A stretch of DNA of 64,000 nt from Paraburkholderia flagellata (GTDB lineage Bacteria > Pseudomonadota > Gammaproteobacteria > Burkholderiales > Burkholderiaceae), in NCBI RefSeq assembly GCF_021390645.1, contig NZ_JAJEJT010000003.1, positions 186,001 through 250,000 on the forward strand, given 5' to 3'. Both the position numbers and the translations under genes were made by a program. The notes below the pieces were generated by a model. The model was not told the origin of the DNA. It was given only the letters and a program-made list of their open reading frames with translations, and did no database searches. This document shows positions 42,370 through 51,936 of this stretch, piece after piece; the stretch's first letter is position 1; each line of letters opens with the position of its first letter.

Positions 42370-42757
42370 CGTCGCGCCCGGGATCCGCAGATCGGATTTG
42401 CCGACGTCTTTGTGCCGAGTCTGCCGCGGATCGCTTCGATATCCTGATCGAGCATCTCGGGCGCGCGCGACGAAATGGTTGTCGATTCATCGTTTATGGC
42501 GCACAAGCGTCGCGTGCGTTCGCCATTCCCGGTGTTCATCGAGGCTCTCCCGAAGTCCGAGGCTTGTGCTGGCCGCCCGGCCCGACGTGGACAGCCTGGA
42601 GATGCAGCGTTGCATGAACTAAAGTGATGAGAAAATGCAGGTGCGTACAGTTGGGCTTGCAGCAGTTTTCACAGGTGGGATTGGCGACGTGAAGTACCGC
42701 GCGACGGGCGGCATCGCACCGCTTGCGTTGCGCCAATCGAAAGCGTGGAGATGCGCT
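42370..42757. other. Gene-free stretch
   Basis: No convincing gene, repeat or RNA was recognised in these 388 bp. The 3' part carries the Shine-Dalgarno (GTGGAG) for the lipoprotein gene at 42758. Confidence 0.5.
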
Positions 42758-43069
42758 ATGGAAAACCTCCAGAGAAACTGCCTGACGCTTGCTGCGTTAG
42801 CGCTCCTGCTGACTGGATGTGTTGCTGCGGGTGTGCCACAAAGCGGGCCACATCTGAGCCCTGCTGAGTGCCGTGACCTGGCCGCGCTTCGAAGCAACCC
42901 GTCTCCGACGAAGGAGCAGCGCCAAAGCGAGCTTTCCGCCCTGAGGAAGGCGGGCTACGACCCGTCACCATGGAACGACGACCCAAACTACCCAGATGAT
43001 CTACACGCGGCGCAGCGCCTGGTCGAGCATTGGTTCCAGACGGACTGTCAGCAGCCTCAACCCGGGTAA
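42758..43069 (+). CDS. Small DUF4148-like lipoprotein
   Basis: This 103-residue lipoprotein precursor has a short positive N-terminus, a hydrophobic core and the lipobox LLTGC (Cys21). The mature part contains LSPAECRDLAALRSNPSPTKEQ and AGYDPSPWNDDPNYPDDLHAAQRLVEHWFQTDC. This is the pattern of small Burkholderia DUF4148-type lipoproteins. Two mature cysteines could form a disulfide. The function is unknown. GGAG lies 7 bases before the ATG. A 720-bp gene-free region follows before the first pflB. Confidence 0.8.
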   Translation: MENLQRNCLTLAALALLLTGCVAAGVPQSGPHLSPAECRDLAALRSNPSPTKEQRQSELSALRKAGYDPSPWNDDPNYPDDLHAAQRLVEHWFQTDCQQPQPG

Positions 43070-43789
43070 GAAGCCCCGGAGCCACGGCGCAAGCGGCGTC
43101 GATGATCTTTCTCGACGGTGTAAGGAAACGTCCACGGCGTCGCTCTGAACCGCATACGTTTGAAGCAACGTCACCACTATTCGCCAGTTATCTACGAAGA
43201 GCGCCGGCTGCGTCCTGTGTGGCTGGCTCGCGGCACGCATTGTCGTGACGTTTGCATGGCAAGCGCGTCCCATCGTTCTATTCGTCAGCCGCAGTTGGAC
43301 CAAAGTCCTATTCCGGGTCCGGGGTCCTATGTATATGCTGTATTTCGATCATGCTCGCACGCGGGGGCTTTGCCTGAAAACCGGATCTGCGGCATGTGCT
43401 TCATTTCACCGGGAGTCAAAAGAAGCGCCGTATCGCTAGCGAGGCGCCTCGTAACGCGCTTACCCGATGGTGCTCTTGCGAGCATACCTGGGCACGCGAG
43501 TAGTCAAGAGAGCAACGAGTAGTTCGCTGTCGAGCTTCCATTGATCCCATCACCCGATCGAAGCGCCGTGCCGGTGCTTATAACGATGTCGCAGTGCTGC
43601 CACTGCAATCGTGCTGCGCTTTGTCGGCACGCAGCAGGGCAACCTCGACCGGGGTGAGGAACATCTGGCTCGGGCGTTGACAAACTGGTGCCGGCCGGAC
43701 TCTACCTAGCTGGGGAAAGGCCGGGGCTTCGCATATCGCCTCGCGCCACTGCACTTGTGTACGCTGGGCACCACAGTCGGGAGCGGCAC
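43070..43789 (+). other. Long gene-free leader/promoter region of the first pfl operon
   Basis: These 720 bp hold no convincing gene. A TTGACA hexamer at 43677-43682 could be a -35 element for the pfl operon, but no good -10 is evident. No FNR/Anr box (TTGAT-N4-ATCAA) was found by eye, nor a copy of the AGTTGATATATCAACT palindrome. A hairpin GCGCC/GGCGC lies near 43424-43445. Confidence 0.45.
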
Positions 43790-46051
43790 ATGGATACCAC
43801 CTTCGGCTTCGATTTAGCTCAAATGCACACTGAGGGCGCGTGGCGCGGCTTCACACCGGGCGCCTGGCAATCCCGCGTGAATGTGCGCGAATTCATTCAG
43901 CGCAACTACACGCCCTTCGAGGGGGACGCCACATTCCTGCAGGGCCCGACTGAACGCACGAAGGGCATGTGGGAGAAACTCGCACCGATGCTTGCACAGG
44001 AGCGAGAAAAAGGGATTCTCGACGTGTCCCAGGAGCCGTCCGGCATTCTCGCGCACGGCCCCGGTTATATCGACAAGGAAAACGAACTAATCGTCGGCCT
44101 GCAGACGGACGCGCCTCTCAAGCGCGCAATCATGCCGTTTGGCGGATGGCGGGTCGTCGAAGCCAGTCTCAAGTCGTACGGTTACGAGCCCGATCCGAAG
44201 CTGGTCGACATCTTCACGAAGTATCGCAAGACGCATAACGACGGTGTCTTCGATGCCTATACCCCTGAGATCCGTCGCGCCCGTGCGTCGCATGTCGTCA
44301 CCGGCTTGCCCGACGCATACGGCAGAGGGCGGATCGTGGGCGATTACCGCCGGGTGGCGCTCTACGGCGTCGATTTCCTGATCGCCGACAAGCACCGGGA
44401 ACGGCAGGAACTCGACGAACGCCATTCCAGCGAAGACGTCATTCGCCTGCGCGAGGAGTTGGCTGAACAGATCCGGTCGCTCAAAGAGCTGAAGGAGATG
44501 GCGAAGAACTATGGTTATGACATTTCCACCCCGGCAGCCAATGCTCGCGAGGCGGTGCAGTGGACCTATTTCGCCTACCTCGCTGCGGTCAAGCAGCAAA
44601 ACGGCGCCGCCATGTCGGCGGGTCGTCTTTCTACGTTTTGGGATATCTACTTCGAACGCGATCTGCGCGAGGGGACGCTCGACGAATCGCAGGCACAGGA
44701 GATCATTGACGATCTCGTGATCAAATGGCGCATCGTGCGCTTTCTGCGTGCGCCGGAGTACAACCAGCTCTTCTCCGGCGACCCTGTCTGGGTCACGGAA
44801 GTCGAAGGGGGGATGGGGGAGGATGGCCGAACGCTTGTGACGAAGACCGCCTTCCGCGTCCTGAATACGCTGTACAACCTTGGGCCCGCGCCCGAACCGA
44901 ATATCACCGTATTCTGGTCGCCACGGCTGCCGGAAGGATTCAAGCGTTTCGCGGTGAAAACGTCGGTCGATACGAGTTCGATTCAGTACGAGTCCGACGA
45001 TCTGATGCGCCCGAAATGGGGAGACGACTGCGCGATTGCATGTTGCGTGTCGGCAATGCGGATCGGCAAGCAGATGCAGTTCTTCGGCGCGCGGGTGAAT
45101 CTGCCCAAGACGCTGCTCTATGCGTTGAACGGAGGCCGCGATGAGCTCACTGGCGAGCAGGTCGGGCCGAAGCTCGCACCGGTTACTGCCGATGTGCTCG
45201 AATTCGACGACGTGATGAGCCGCCTCGATCCCATGATGGATTGGCTGGCCAAGGTGTATGTGAATGCGCTCAACGTCATTCATTACATGCACGACAAGTA
45301 CTGCTACGAATCGATCGAGATGGCGTTGCACGACCGGGATATCCTGCGCACACTCGCGTGCGGAATTGCCGGGCTGTCGCATGCAGCCGACAGTCTTTCC
45401 GCAATCAAGTACGCAAAAGTGAAACCCGTGAGGGATGAGCGCGGAATCATCGTCGATTTCAACGTGGAAGGTGAATTCCCGTGCTTCGGCAATAACGACG
45501 ATCGGGTCGACGAGATCGCGAAGATGCTGGTCTCGATGATGATGTCCAAGATCCGCCTGTATCCAAGCTACCGCAACTCGGTGCATACGCAATCTGTTCT
45601 GACCATCACGTCGAATGTCGTGTACGGAAAAGGCACCGGAAGCACGCCGGATGGGCGCAAGAAAGGGGAGCCCTTCGCTCCTGGTGCGAACCCGTCGAAC
45701 GGCCGTGACACGCACGGCGCACTGGCCGCCCTGATGTCCGTGGCCAAGATTCCCTACGACGACGCGGAGGACGGCATTTCGCTTACGCTTTCTGTCGTGC
45801 CATCGGCGCTCGGCACGGAGGAGGAACGCATCACACGCGGCGTTGGTGCACTGGATGCCTATTTCTCAAGCGGTGGCTTCCACGTCAACATCAACGTTCT
45901 TAACCGCGAGACGCTGCAGGACGCGATGGAGCATCCCGAGAAGTATCCGCAATTGACGATTCGCGTTTCCGGGTACGCCGTCAACTTCATCAAGCTCACG
46001 AAGGAGCAGCAACTCGATGTCATCAACCGGACATTCCACGGTGCACTCTGA
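43790..46051 (+). CDS. pflB: Pyruvate formate-lyase (module A)
   Basis: This 753-residue glycyl-radical enzyme turns pyruvate and CoA into acetyl-CoA and formate without oxygen. The active-site pair Cys418-Cys419 (IACCVSAMR) has the same numbering as E. coli PflB. The radical glycine is Gly728 in RVSGYA near the C-terminus. Residue length and the [20 protein letters not shown] and [10 protein letters not shown] blocks fit true PFL rather than glycerol dehydratase or keto-acid lyases. A GGGAG lies 7 bases before the ATG. The activase gene follows after 11 bases. It heads a five-gene operon ending with ackA. Its codon use is less biased than that of the second pflB. Confidence 0.96.
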   Translation: MDTTFGFDLAQMHTEGAWRGFTPGAWQSRVNVREFIQRNYTPFEGDATFLQGPTERTKGMWEKLAPMLAQEREKGILDVSQEPSGILAHGPGYIDKENELIVGLQTDAPLKRAIMPFGGWRVVEASLKSYGYEPDPKLVDIFTKYRKTHNDGVFDAYTPEIRRARASHVVTGLPDAYGRGRIVGDYRRVALYGVDFLIADKHRERQELDERHSSEDVIRLREELAEQIRSLKELKEMAKNYGYDISTPAANAREAVQWTYFAYLAAVKQQNGAAMSAGRLSTFWDIYFERDLREGTLDESQAQEIIDDLVIKWRIVRFLRAPEYNQLFSGDPVWVTEVEGGMGEDGRTLVTKTAFRVLNTLYNLGPAPEPNITVFWSPRLPEGFKRFAVKTSVDTSSIQYESDDLMRPKWGDDCAIACCVSAMRIGKQMQFFGARVNLPKTLLYALNGGRDELTGEQVGPKLAPVTADVLEFDDVMSRLDPMMDWLAKVYVNALNVIHYMHDKYCYESIEMALHDRDILRTLACGIAGLSHAADSLSAIKYAKVKPVRDERGIIVDFNVEGEFPCFGNNDDRVDEIAKMLVSMMMSKIRLYPSYRNSVHTQSVLTITSNVVYGKGTGSTPDGRKKGEPFAPGANPSNGRDTHGALAALMSVAKIPYDDAEDGISLTLSVVPSALGTEEERITRGVGALDAYFSSGGFHVNINVLNRETLQDAMEHPEKYPQLTIRVSGYAVNFIKLTKEQQLDVINRTFHGAL

Positions 46052-46062
46052 GGGATGTCGCC

Positions 46063-46917
46063 ATGAGTCAATCGCTCAGTGGTAGCCGCTACGAGTATCG
46101 CGTCACGCATGAAGGCGCAGCGGAGAACAAGGTATCCGACTACTACGCGGTCTATGCCGATGATCTCGGAAAGATTGCTGAGAACGAAGACGTCGTTGGC
46201 TACGTTCACTCGTGGGAGGTTGGCAGTACGGTCGACGGGCCGGGGATACGCTTTGTCGCATTCCTGACCGGTTGCCTCCTTCGTTGCCAGTACTGCCACA
46301 ACCCGGACACCTGGCACAAGCACAACGGCCACCCGGTAACGGTGGCCCGCGCGCTGCGCGAGATTGCAAAATACGCTCAGGTACTCAAGATCAGCCGTGG
46401 CGGAGTGACCCTCTCAGGTGGCGAGCCCATGGTGCAGCGCGAGTTCACGATGGAGATCTTCCGGGGCTGCAAGCAACTCGGACTTCACACCTGCATCGAC
46501 ACATCGGGACGCCTGGGCGAGATGATGACCGACGAGGATCTGGGTTACATCGACCTGAATCTGCTCGACATCAAGTCGGGCGACCCTGAAATCTACAAGA
46601 CGATCACGCATAACGCGTTGCAGCCGACTCTGGACTACGCCCGGCGCCTCTCGGAACTCGGCAGGCCGATGTGGATCCGCTTCGTGCTGGTGCCGGGCCT
46701 GTCTGATGACTATGGGAACGTGGAGAAACTGGCGGATTTCGTGGGCGGCCTGAAAACCGTCGAGCGGGTCGAGATCCTGCGCTTTCATCAAATGGGCCGG
46801 GACAAGTGGCACAAACTGGGACTTCCCTACCAGTTGGAGAACGTCGAGCCACCCGACGCTGAGCTATCGGAGCGTGTGCGAGAGCAGTTCCGAAGTCGTG
46901 GTTTGACGGTGTTTTAA
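46063..46917 (+). CDS. pflA: Pyruvate formate-lyase activating enzyme with N-terminal extension (module A)
   Basis: This 284-residue radical-SAM enzyme installs the glycyl radical on PFL. The iron-sulfur motif Cys71-x3-Cys75-x2-Cys78 (GCLLRCQYCHN) and the SAM motif GGVTLSGGEP are intact. WIRFVLVPGLSDD and the final HQMGRDKWHKLG block match PflA. Compared with E. coli PflA it has about 45 extra N-terminal residues (Tyr/Glu/Asp-rich, DYYAVYADDLG) before the GYVHSWEVGSTVDGPG start of the conserved part. Another ATG inside could trim this, but the gene's stop-start spacing to pflB (11 bases) supports the long form. It is part of the pflBA-transporter-pta-ackA operon. Confidence 0.95.
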   Translation: MSQSLSGSRYEYRVTHEGAAENKVSDYYAVYADDLGKIAENEDVVGYVHSWEVGSTVDGPGIRFVAFLTGCLLRCQYCHNPDTWHKHNGHPVTVARALREIAKYAQVLKISRGGVTLSGGEPMVQREFTMEIFRGCKQLGLHTCIDTSGRLGEMMTDEDLGYIDLNLLDIKSGDPEIYKTITHNALQPTLDYARRLSELGRPMWIRFVLVPGLSDDYGNVEKLADFVGGLKTVERVEILRFHQMGRDKWHKLGLPYQLENVEPPDAELSERVREQFRSRGLTVF

Positions 46918-46935
46918 CTGCGCAGGGGAGACCAT

Positions 46936-48528
46936 ATGGATGTCATCAAATCTCTGCTTGAACAGCAGCCGCTCATGGCGCTGTTCCTTACTATCGCGAT
47001 CGGCTATTTGATCGGGGAAATCAACATCAAGGGTTTTTCGCTCGGCGTGGGCGCGGTGCTGTTCGTCGCGCTCGCCGTGGGATGGTTCGCGCCCAAATCC
47101 GCGCCTGCACCGATGGTCGGCACGTTGGGTCTCGCGCTTTTTCTCTACGCAGTGGGTGTGCAATACGGCAAGCAGTTCTTTCTCGGCCTCAAGAGTTCGA
47201 ACGGCCGAAAGGCTAACCTCATGGCCTTGATTGGCGTGTTGCTTTCGGGCGCGGTGAGCCTGCTTTTCATGAGGACGCACGAACTCAGCATCGGCCACGC
47301 TCTGGGCCTGTTCGCCGGTTCGGGCACGAGCACGCCGACCCTGCAGGCGGCCATTGCTAGACTTTCCAGCGACGATCCCGCGGTTGGCTATTCGGTGGCT
47401 TATCCGTTTGGTGTGGCTGGTCCCATCTTGTGCCTGTACATCGTGTTCATGGCGCTGAAACCGAAGATCCAGTCCAACGCCGGTGGCAGGATGGAGGTGC
47501 GCGAGATTACGTTGCACGACTCGGAGTTTGCCGGAAAGACAGTCAGCGAACTCTCCGCCACACTTCCGGCGAGCGTGCGGATCGTCGCACTCAGACGGGC
47601 ACATCATAACGAACCGGTGTCACCCGAAGCGGTGCTCGCGGAAGACGACGTACTGCTCATGGTTGGGCCGAACAAGGAGATGCTCGATCAGGCGGGGCTT
47701 GCGGTCGGCGAGCCCGATCCGGGACGTTTTGCCAAGGACCGGCGGGATCTCGACTACATCCGTGTTTTTGCGTCTCGCGCGACAGTTGTTGGCCACGCGC
47801 TGGGCGAAATCACAATACCCACTACGCGGGCGTCGATCGTGGCTCACGTCCGCCGCGGCGATGCCGATCTGCTGCCAGGTCCCGACCTCGTGCTCGAGTC
47901 GGGCGATCGGGTCGGGCTGCTCGCCCATCGCGACGACTTCAAACCGGTGCGCCAGTTCTTCGGCGACTCGATCAAGGCGACCGCCGAATTCAGCTATATC
48001 TCAATTGGACTGGGTATGGCGATCGGCTTTTTGCTGGGCGCTATCGTCATTCCGCTTCCCGGCATGGGCAAGGTCTCCCTCGGGCTTTCAGGTGTACTGA
48101 TCGCAGCGCTCGTGCTCGGCAATTACCGGAGGACCGGGCCGCTTAACTGGACAATTCCCTTGTCCGCCAACATCGTGTTGCGCAACCTTGGTCTCACGTT
48201 GTTTCTTGCGCAGGTTGGCATGACTTCAGGACCGAAGTTCGCCGCGACGGTGTCGCAAACGGGGCTGACGATGCTGGGCCTCGGTGCGATCGTGCTGCTG
48301 ACACTCGTTGTGCCGATTCTTATCCTCGGTCTGTTCGTCTTCAAGATGCCGTACGACGAGGTTGCGGGGATTGTCGCCGGCGCATGTGGCAATCCCGCGA
48401 TTCTCGCCTACGCAAACAAGCTCGCGCCAACGGACGCGCCCGATATTGGCTACGCAATGATCTTTCCTGGCATGACGATCATCAAGATACTTGTGGTCAA
48501 CGTCGTGCCAGCGTTTTTTGGAGGGTGA
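46936..48528 (+). CDS. AspT/YidE-family transporter with RCK_C domains
   Basis: This 530-residue inner-membrane carrier is of the aspartate:alanine exchanger (AAEx) family. Two membrane blocks of about five helices (~10-175 and ~360-528) are the duplicated AspT-Asp_Al_Ex domains. Between them lie two TrkA-C/RCK_C regulatory domains (~195-265 and ~280-345). Homologues move dicarboxylates or amino acids; some export succinate under anaerobic conditions. Lying between pflA and the phosphotransacylase gene, it is likely a fermentation-product exporter or exchanger, by inference. It starts 18 bases after pflA, and the next gene follows after 86 bases. Confidence 0.85.
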   Translation: MDVIKSLLEQQPLMALFLTIAIGYLIGEINIKGFSLGVGAVLFVALAVGWFAPKSAPAPMVGTLGLALFLYAVGVQYGKQFFLGLKSSNGRKANLMALIGVLLSGAVSLLFMRTHELSIGHALGLFAGSGTSTPTLQAAIARLSSDDPAVGYSVAYPFGVAGPILCLYIVFMALKPKIQSNAGGRMEVREITLHDSEFAGKTVSELSATLPASVRIVALRRAHHNEPVSPEAVLAEDDVLLMVGPNKEMLDQAGLAVGEPDPGRFAKDRRDLDYIRVFASRATVVGHALGEITIPTTRASIVAHVRRGDADLLPGPDLVLESGDRVGLLAHRDDFKPVRQFFGDSIKATAEFSYISIGLGMAIGFLLGAIVIPLPGMGKVSLGLSGVLIAALVLGNYRRTGPLNWTIPLSANIVLRNLGLTLFLAQVGMTSGPKFAATVSQTGLTMLGLGAIVLLTLVVPILILGLFVFKMPYDEVAGIVAGACGNPAILAYANKLAPTDAPDIGYAMIFPGMTIIKILVVNVVPAFFGG

Positions 48529-48614
48529 CCGCACGTCGCGACGGGTACGCCCTGAAACATAAACGCTCGCAACAGAAGGTTGATTGACACGATCCAGTTT
48601 CGCAGGAGCCAGCT

Positions 48615-49550
48615 ATGGAAGCACACGCCAGGTACGAACGATTGTTGGAGTACTGCAAGGCATTGCCGCCGCTGCCGGTTGCCGTCGCGCATCCGTGCGA
48701 TGCCAGTTCGCTTGGCGGTGCGATCGAGGCGGCAGGGATGGGCCTCATTGCGCCGATTCTCGTGGGTCCCCGCGCGCGTATCGAGGCGGTGGCAGCAGAG
48801 CACGGCATTGTGATCGACGGCTTCGAGGTGGTCGAGGCGCCGTTCAGTGAAGCGGCGGCGGAGGCTGCAGTAGGGCTCGTGCGCGAGGGCCGCGCAGAGG
48901 CGCTCATGAAGGGTAGCCTCCACACCGACGAGTTGATGGCGGCCGTCGTGAAGCGCGAAGCGGGGATGCGTACCGCGCGGCGAATCAGCCACTGCTTCGT
49001 GATGGACGTGCCCGGCCACGAACAGGCGCTGATCATTACGGACGCGGCGATCAATATCGCGCCCACGCTCGAGGACAAGGTTCATATCGTGCAAAACGCC
49101 ATCGATCTCGCGCACGCGTTGATGGTCGACGAAGTCCGGGTAGCGATACTCTCGGCAATGGAGACGATCAATCCGAAGGTGCCGTCGACGATCGAAGCCG
49201 CAGCCATCTGCAAGATGGTGGACCGGCGCCAGATCACGGGCGCGCTGGTGGACGGGCCGCTTGCGCTCGACAATGCAATCGATATCCAGGCCGCGACCGT
49301 CAAGCAGATTGACTCGCCAGTGGCGGGGCGCGCCAACGTGCTGGTGGTGCCGGACCTCGAAGCAGGCAATATGCTGGCCAAGAGCCTGTCGTTTCTAGCA
49401 GGGGCGGACGCTGCCGGCATCGTTCTCGGCGCGCGCGTTCCAATCATTCTTACCAGCCGCGCAGATTCGGTCCTGAGCCGCCTCGCGTCGTGCGCGGTTG
49501 CCGTGCTCGTCGCGCGCGCGCGACGTGAGAACGCCAAGATAATGGGGTGA
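48615..49550 (+). CDS. Short phosphate acetyl/butyryl-transferase
   Basis: This 311-residue single-domain phosphotransacylase (PTA_PTB family) lacks the N-terminal domains of the long Pta downstream. The family blocks ALMKGSLHTDELMAAVV, CFVMDVPG, ITDAAINIAP, VDGPLALDNAI and SPVAGRANVLVVPDLEAGNMLAK are all present. It transfers an acyl group from CoA to phosphate, giving acetyl phosphate (or butyryl/propionyl phosphate) for the kinase encoded 4 bases downstream. Substrate choice between acetyl and longer acyl groups cannot be set by eye. As part of module A it completes the pyruvate-to-acetate route. Confidence 0.9.
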   Translation: MEAHARYERLLEYCKALPPLPVAVAHPCDASSLGGAIEAAGMGLIAPILVGPRARIEAVAAEHGIVIDGFEVVEAPFSEAAAEAAVGLVREGRAEALMKGSLHTDELMAAVVKREAGMRTARRISHCFVMDVPGHEQALIITDAAINIAPTLEDKVHIVQNAIDLAHALMVDEVRVAILSAMETINPKVPSTIEAAAICKMVDRRQITGALVDGPLALDNAIDIQAATVKQIDSPVAGRANVLVVPDLEAGNMLAKSLSFLAGADAAGIVLGARVPIILTSRADSVLSRLASCAVAVLVARARRENAKIMG

Positions 49551-49554
49551 GGCC

Positions 49555-50736
49555 ATGGCGGATGTCGTCCTTGTTCTGAACGCTGGCTCGTCTAGCGTCA
49601 AGTTCTGCGCGTTCGATGCAAGCGGCGAGTCCGGGCGTGCGTTGCTGCATGGGCAGGTCGAAGGGCTCAATACGACACCGCGCCTGACGGCGACCGACGA
49701 CACGGGGCACATCACAAAAAAGGAATGGAGCGATGGTCAAGAGGTCGGGCATGAAGGCGCGATAGCCGCGATAGGCGAGTTCCTCATCGAGCATCGCGGA
49801 GGGCACAAACTTGTGGCTGTGGGGCATCGTGTCGTGCATGGCGGTCAGGAGTTCGACGCTCCCGTGCTCGTCACGCCAACGGTAATCAAACAGCTCGAGA
49901 ACTTGATACCGCTTGCGCCGCTGCATCAGCCCCATAACCTGAAGGCGATCGAGATCGTCGCGCGACGGCGCCCCGACGTCGTGCAGGTAGCCTGCTTCGA
50001 CACGGCTTTCCACCGCAGACAGCCTGAAGTGGCCCAGGCGTATGCGCTGCCGGCCGATATCACATCGCGCGGCGTCCGGCGCTACGGGTTTCACGGCCTT
50101 TCGTACGAGTACATTGCAAGCGTGTTGCCGCAGTTCGACGCACGTGCTGCGTCAGGTCGGACGGTGGTGGCGCACCTGGGCAATGGCGCGAGCATGTGCG
50201 CGATGGTCGACGCTCAGAGCGTAGCGAGCACGATGGGATTCACCGCCGTCGACGGGCTGCCGATGGGCACACGCTGCGGCAATCTCGATCCTGGCATCCT
50301 GCTGTATCTGATCGACGCGCTGAAGATGGATGCGCGGTCAATCGAGGATCTCATCTATCGGCGCTCGGGTTTGCTGGGGGTCTCCGGCGTGTCGAGCGAC
50401 ATGCGCGAACTGCTGGCAAGCGCTGATCCTCACGCGGACTTCGCCGTCGAGCTCTACACGTACCGCATCGCGCGAGAACTCGGATCGCTCGCGGCCGCAA
50501 TGGGCGGAATTGATGCGCTCGTCTTCACCGGAGGGATTGGTGAGCATGCCTTACCGATCCGTGAGCGTGTGATGCAGCGCTCGGCGTGGCTCGGATTCGA
50601 ACTCGACGATGCCGCCAACGCAAGCGGCGGCCCGCGCATCAGTCGCCCCTCCAGCGCGGCGAGCGCATGGGTCATTCCGACCAACGAGGAATTGATGATC
50701 GCGCGCCACACGCGGGCCGTTGCCGCACGAAACTAG
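49555..50736 (+). CDS. ackA: Acetate kinase (module A)
   Basis: This 393-residue ASKHA-fold kinase converts acetyl phosphate and ADP to acetate and ATP. Motifs are NAGSSSVKF at the N-terminus, GHRVVHGG, CFDTAFH, RRYGFHGLSYEY, HLGNGASMCA, GLPMGTRCGNLDPG and FTGGIGEH. Catalytic Asp and His residues are present in CFDTAFH and GFHG. It starts 4 bases after the short phosphotransacylase gene and closes the module A operon. A second ackA at 55175 is clearly related but not identical, with differing tails. Propionate kinase is a possible alternative use. Confidence 0.95.
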   Translation: MADVVLVLNAGSSSVKFCAFDASGESGRALLHGQVEGLNTTPRLTATDDTGHITKKEWSDGQEVGHEGAIAAIGEFLIEHRGGHKLVAVGHRVVHGGQEFDAPVLVTPTVIKQLENLIPLAPLHQPHNLKAIEIVARRRPDVVQVACFDTAFHRRQPEVAQAYALPADITSRGVRRYGFHGLSYEYIASVLPQFDARAASGRTVVAHLGNGASMCAMVDAQSVASTMGFTAVDGLPMGTRCGNLDPGILLYLIDALKMDARSIEDLIYRRSGLLGVSGVSSDMRELLASADPHADFAVELYTYRIARELGSLAAAMGGIDALVFTGGIGEHALPIRERVMQRSAWLGFELDDAANASGGPRISRPSSAASAWVIPTNEELMIARHTRAVAARN

Positions 50737-50809
50737 CGCTAGCCGTCGAACGTGGCTGCCGGGTTCAGCCAGACCGTGGCCGGAGACAACAGTCCTGACG
50801 GATCCCGAC

Positions 50810-51673
50810 ATGAACGTCGTTCGCCCGCTTAAACGCGACTTTGGCAGACCCGATCACGGCTGGCGACGGCGCGTGTATGCCATCGTAGTCGACGCCGAGA
50901 CGGATGCCGCACGCCGCTTCAATGCCGCGATGCTGTCGGCGATCATACTCAGCGTCGCCGTCGTCATGCTGGACAGCGTCGAGGCCGTTCGTGCCCGCGA
51001 GCTGCTGGTGCTCAATATTCTTGAGTGGTTCTTTACGCTGCTGTTCACCGCCGAATACGTCGTCCGGCTCCTGTGCGTAGAGCGTCCGTTGCGTTACGCG
51101 TTTAGCTTCTTCGGCATCATCGACTTCGTATCGATCCTGCCAACCTATCTGGGTGTGCTTCTGCCGGGCTTCCATGTCCTGGTCGATGTCAGGTTGTTGC
51201 GTTTGCTGCGCATCTTCCGGATCGTGAAGTTGCCTCTCTACTTCAACGAGTCCCAGGTTCTCTGGCGCGGACTCGTCAGGAGCCGGCACAGGATCATGGT
51301 ATTCCTTGGTGTCGTGCTGATTCTGATCGTGGTGCTCGGCACGGTCATGTATCTTGTCGAGGGACCATCGAACGGGTTCACCAGCATCCCGGTCAGCATG
51401 TACTGGGCGGTGGTCACGATGACCACCACAGGCTACGGTGACATCCATCCGAAGACGCCGCTCGGGCAATTCGTCACGTCGCTGGCCATCCTGCTCGGGT
51501 ACGGCGTCATCGCCTTCCCCGCGGCGATGGTGGGTGCCGAAGCGGCGACGTCGATGCGGCAATCGCAGCGGCCTTCGCGCACCTGTTCACGATGCCATAC
51601 CGAAGGTCACGACCCGGATGCGGCGTATTGCAGGCACTGTGGCGAACCGCTTGGCTCTATTGATGATCAATAG
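50810..51673 (+). CDS. Voltage-sensor K+ channel with C-terminal zinc ribbon
   Basis: This 287-residue channel has a six-helix Kv-like layout. S1-S3 lie within ~40-115, S4 is the Arg-rich RLLRLLRIFRIVK (128-140), S5 is ~162-182 and the pore helix ends in the filter TTTGYGD (205-211). S6 is ~218-240. After S6 a short tail carries a likely zinc ribbon: Cys259-x2-Cys262 and Cys274-x2-Cys277 (CSRC...YCRHC). This cytosolic metal or redox module is unusual for bacterial Kv channels and might gate the pore. The gene lies 73 bases after ackA, possibly coexpressed with the pfl operon. Confidence 0.88.
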   Translation: MNVVRPLKRDFGRPDHGWRRRVYAIVVDAETDAARRFNAAMLSAIILSVAVVMLDSVEAVRARELLVLNILEWFFTLLFTAEYVVRLLCVERPLRYAFSFFGIIDFVSILPTYLGVLLPGFHVLVDVRLLRLLRIFRIVKLPLYFNESQVLWRGLVRSRHRIMVFLGVVLILIVVLGTVMYLVEGPSNGFTSIPVSMYWAVVTMTTTGYGDIHPKTPLGQFVTSLAILLGYGVIAFPAAMVGAEAATSMRQSQRPSRTCSRCHTEGHDPDAAYCRHCGEPLGSIDDQ

Positions 51674-51841
51674 TGGGGTCGCGGACCGCGAGGAGCCTCA
51701 CGACCAGCCATTCTTCGTTGTGATCGTAGCCGCGTTCGACCACGCCTCTGTTGCCTCGATGGTGCCGGGGGCTCGTTCGTCCTTCGTTTTACTCAATCGG
51801 CGACTCACTGACGCATTCACTGAAACCGCATTTGCGAATAT

Positions 51842-51857
51842 AGTTGATTTATCAACT
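51842..51857. promoter_or_regulatory. Palindrome copy 3 (AGTTGATTTATCAACT) before the secreted hydrolase
   Basis: Perfect 7-bp arms AGTTGAT/ATCAACT flank TT, the best copy in the window. It lies 79 bp before the hydrolase start and overlaps a TATAGT hexamer (51839-51844). The upstream CATTTGCGAAT element is shared with the GGDEF promoter region. Confidence 0.7.
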
Positions 51858-51936
51858 TGGTGCGCAAACGCTTACGCAAGGACACATTGTCGCATGGCGT
51901 CGTCTGCAGCACCGCAGATCGAAGCAGGTGCGACAG

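Noticed and set aside
43160..43522. 120-codon plus-strand frame in the pfl leader
   Set aside because: Ser/Arg-rich translation, no ribosome site, and no resemblance to known proteins.
43665..43685. Sigma-54 promoter (TGGCTC-N5-TTGA) before pflB of module A
   Set aside because: The essential GC at -12 is missing (TTGA), and no activator gene is linked.
43070..43789. FNR/Anr box (TTGAT-N4-ATCAA) upstream of the first pfl operon
   Set aside because: Searched by eye and not found; only half-sites appear, which are expected by chance.
44087..45715. 542-codon minus-strand open frame opposite pflB of module A
   Set aside because: Same reason: a shadow of the biased coding strand, with no ribosome site or motif.
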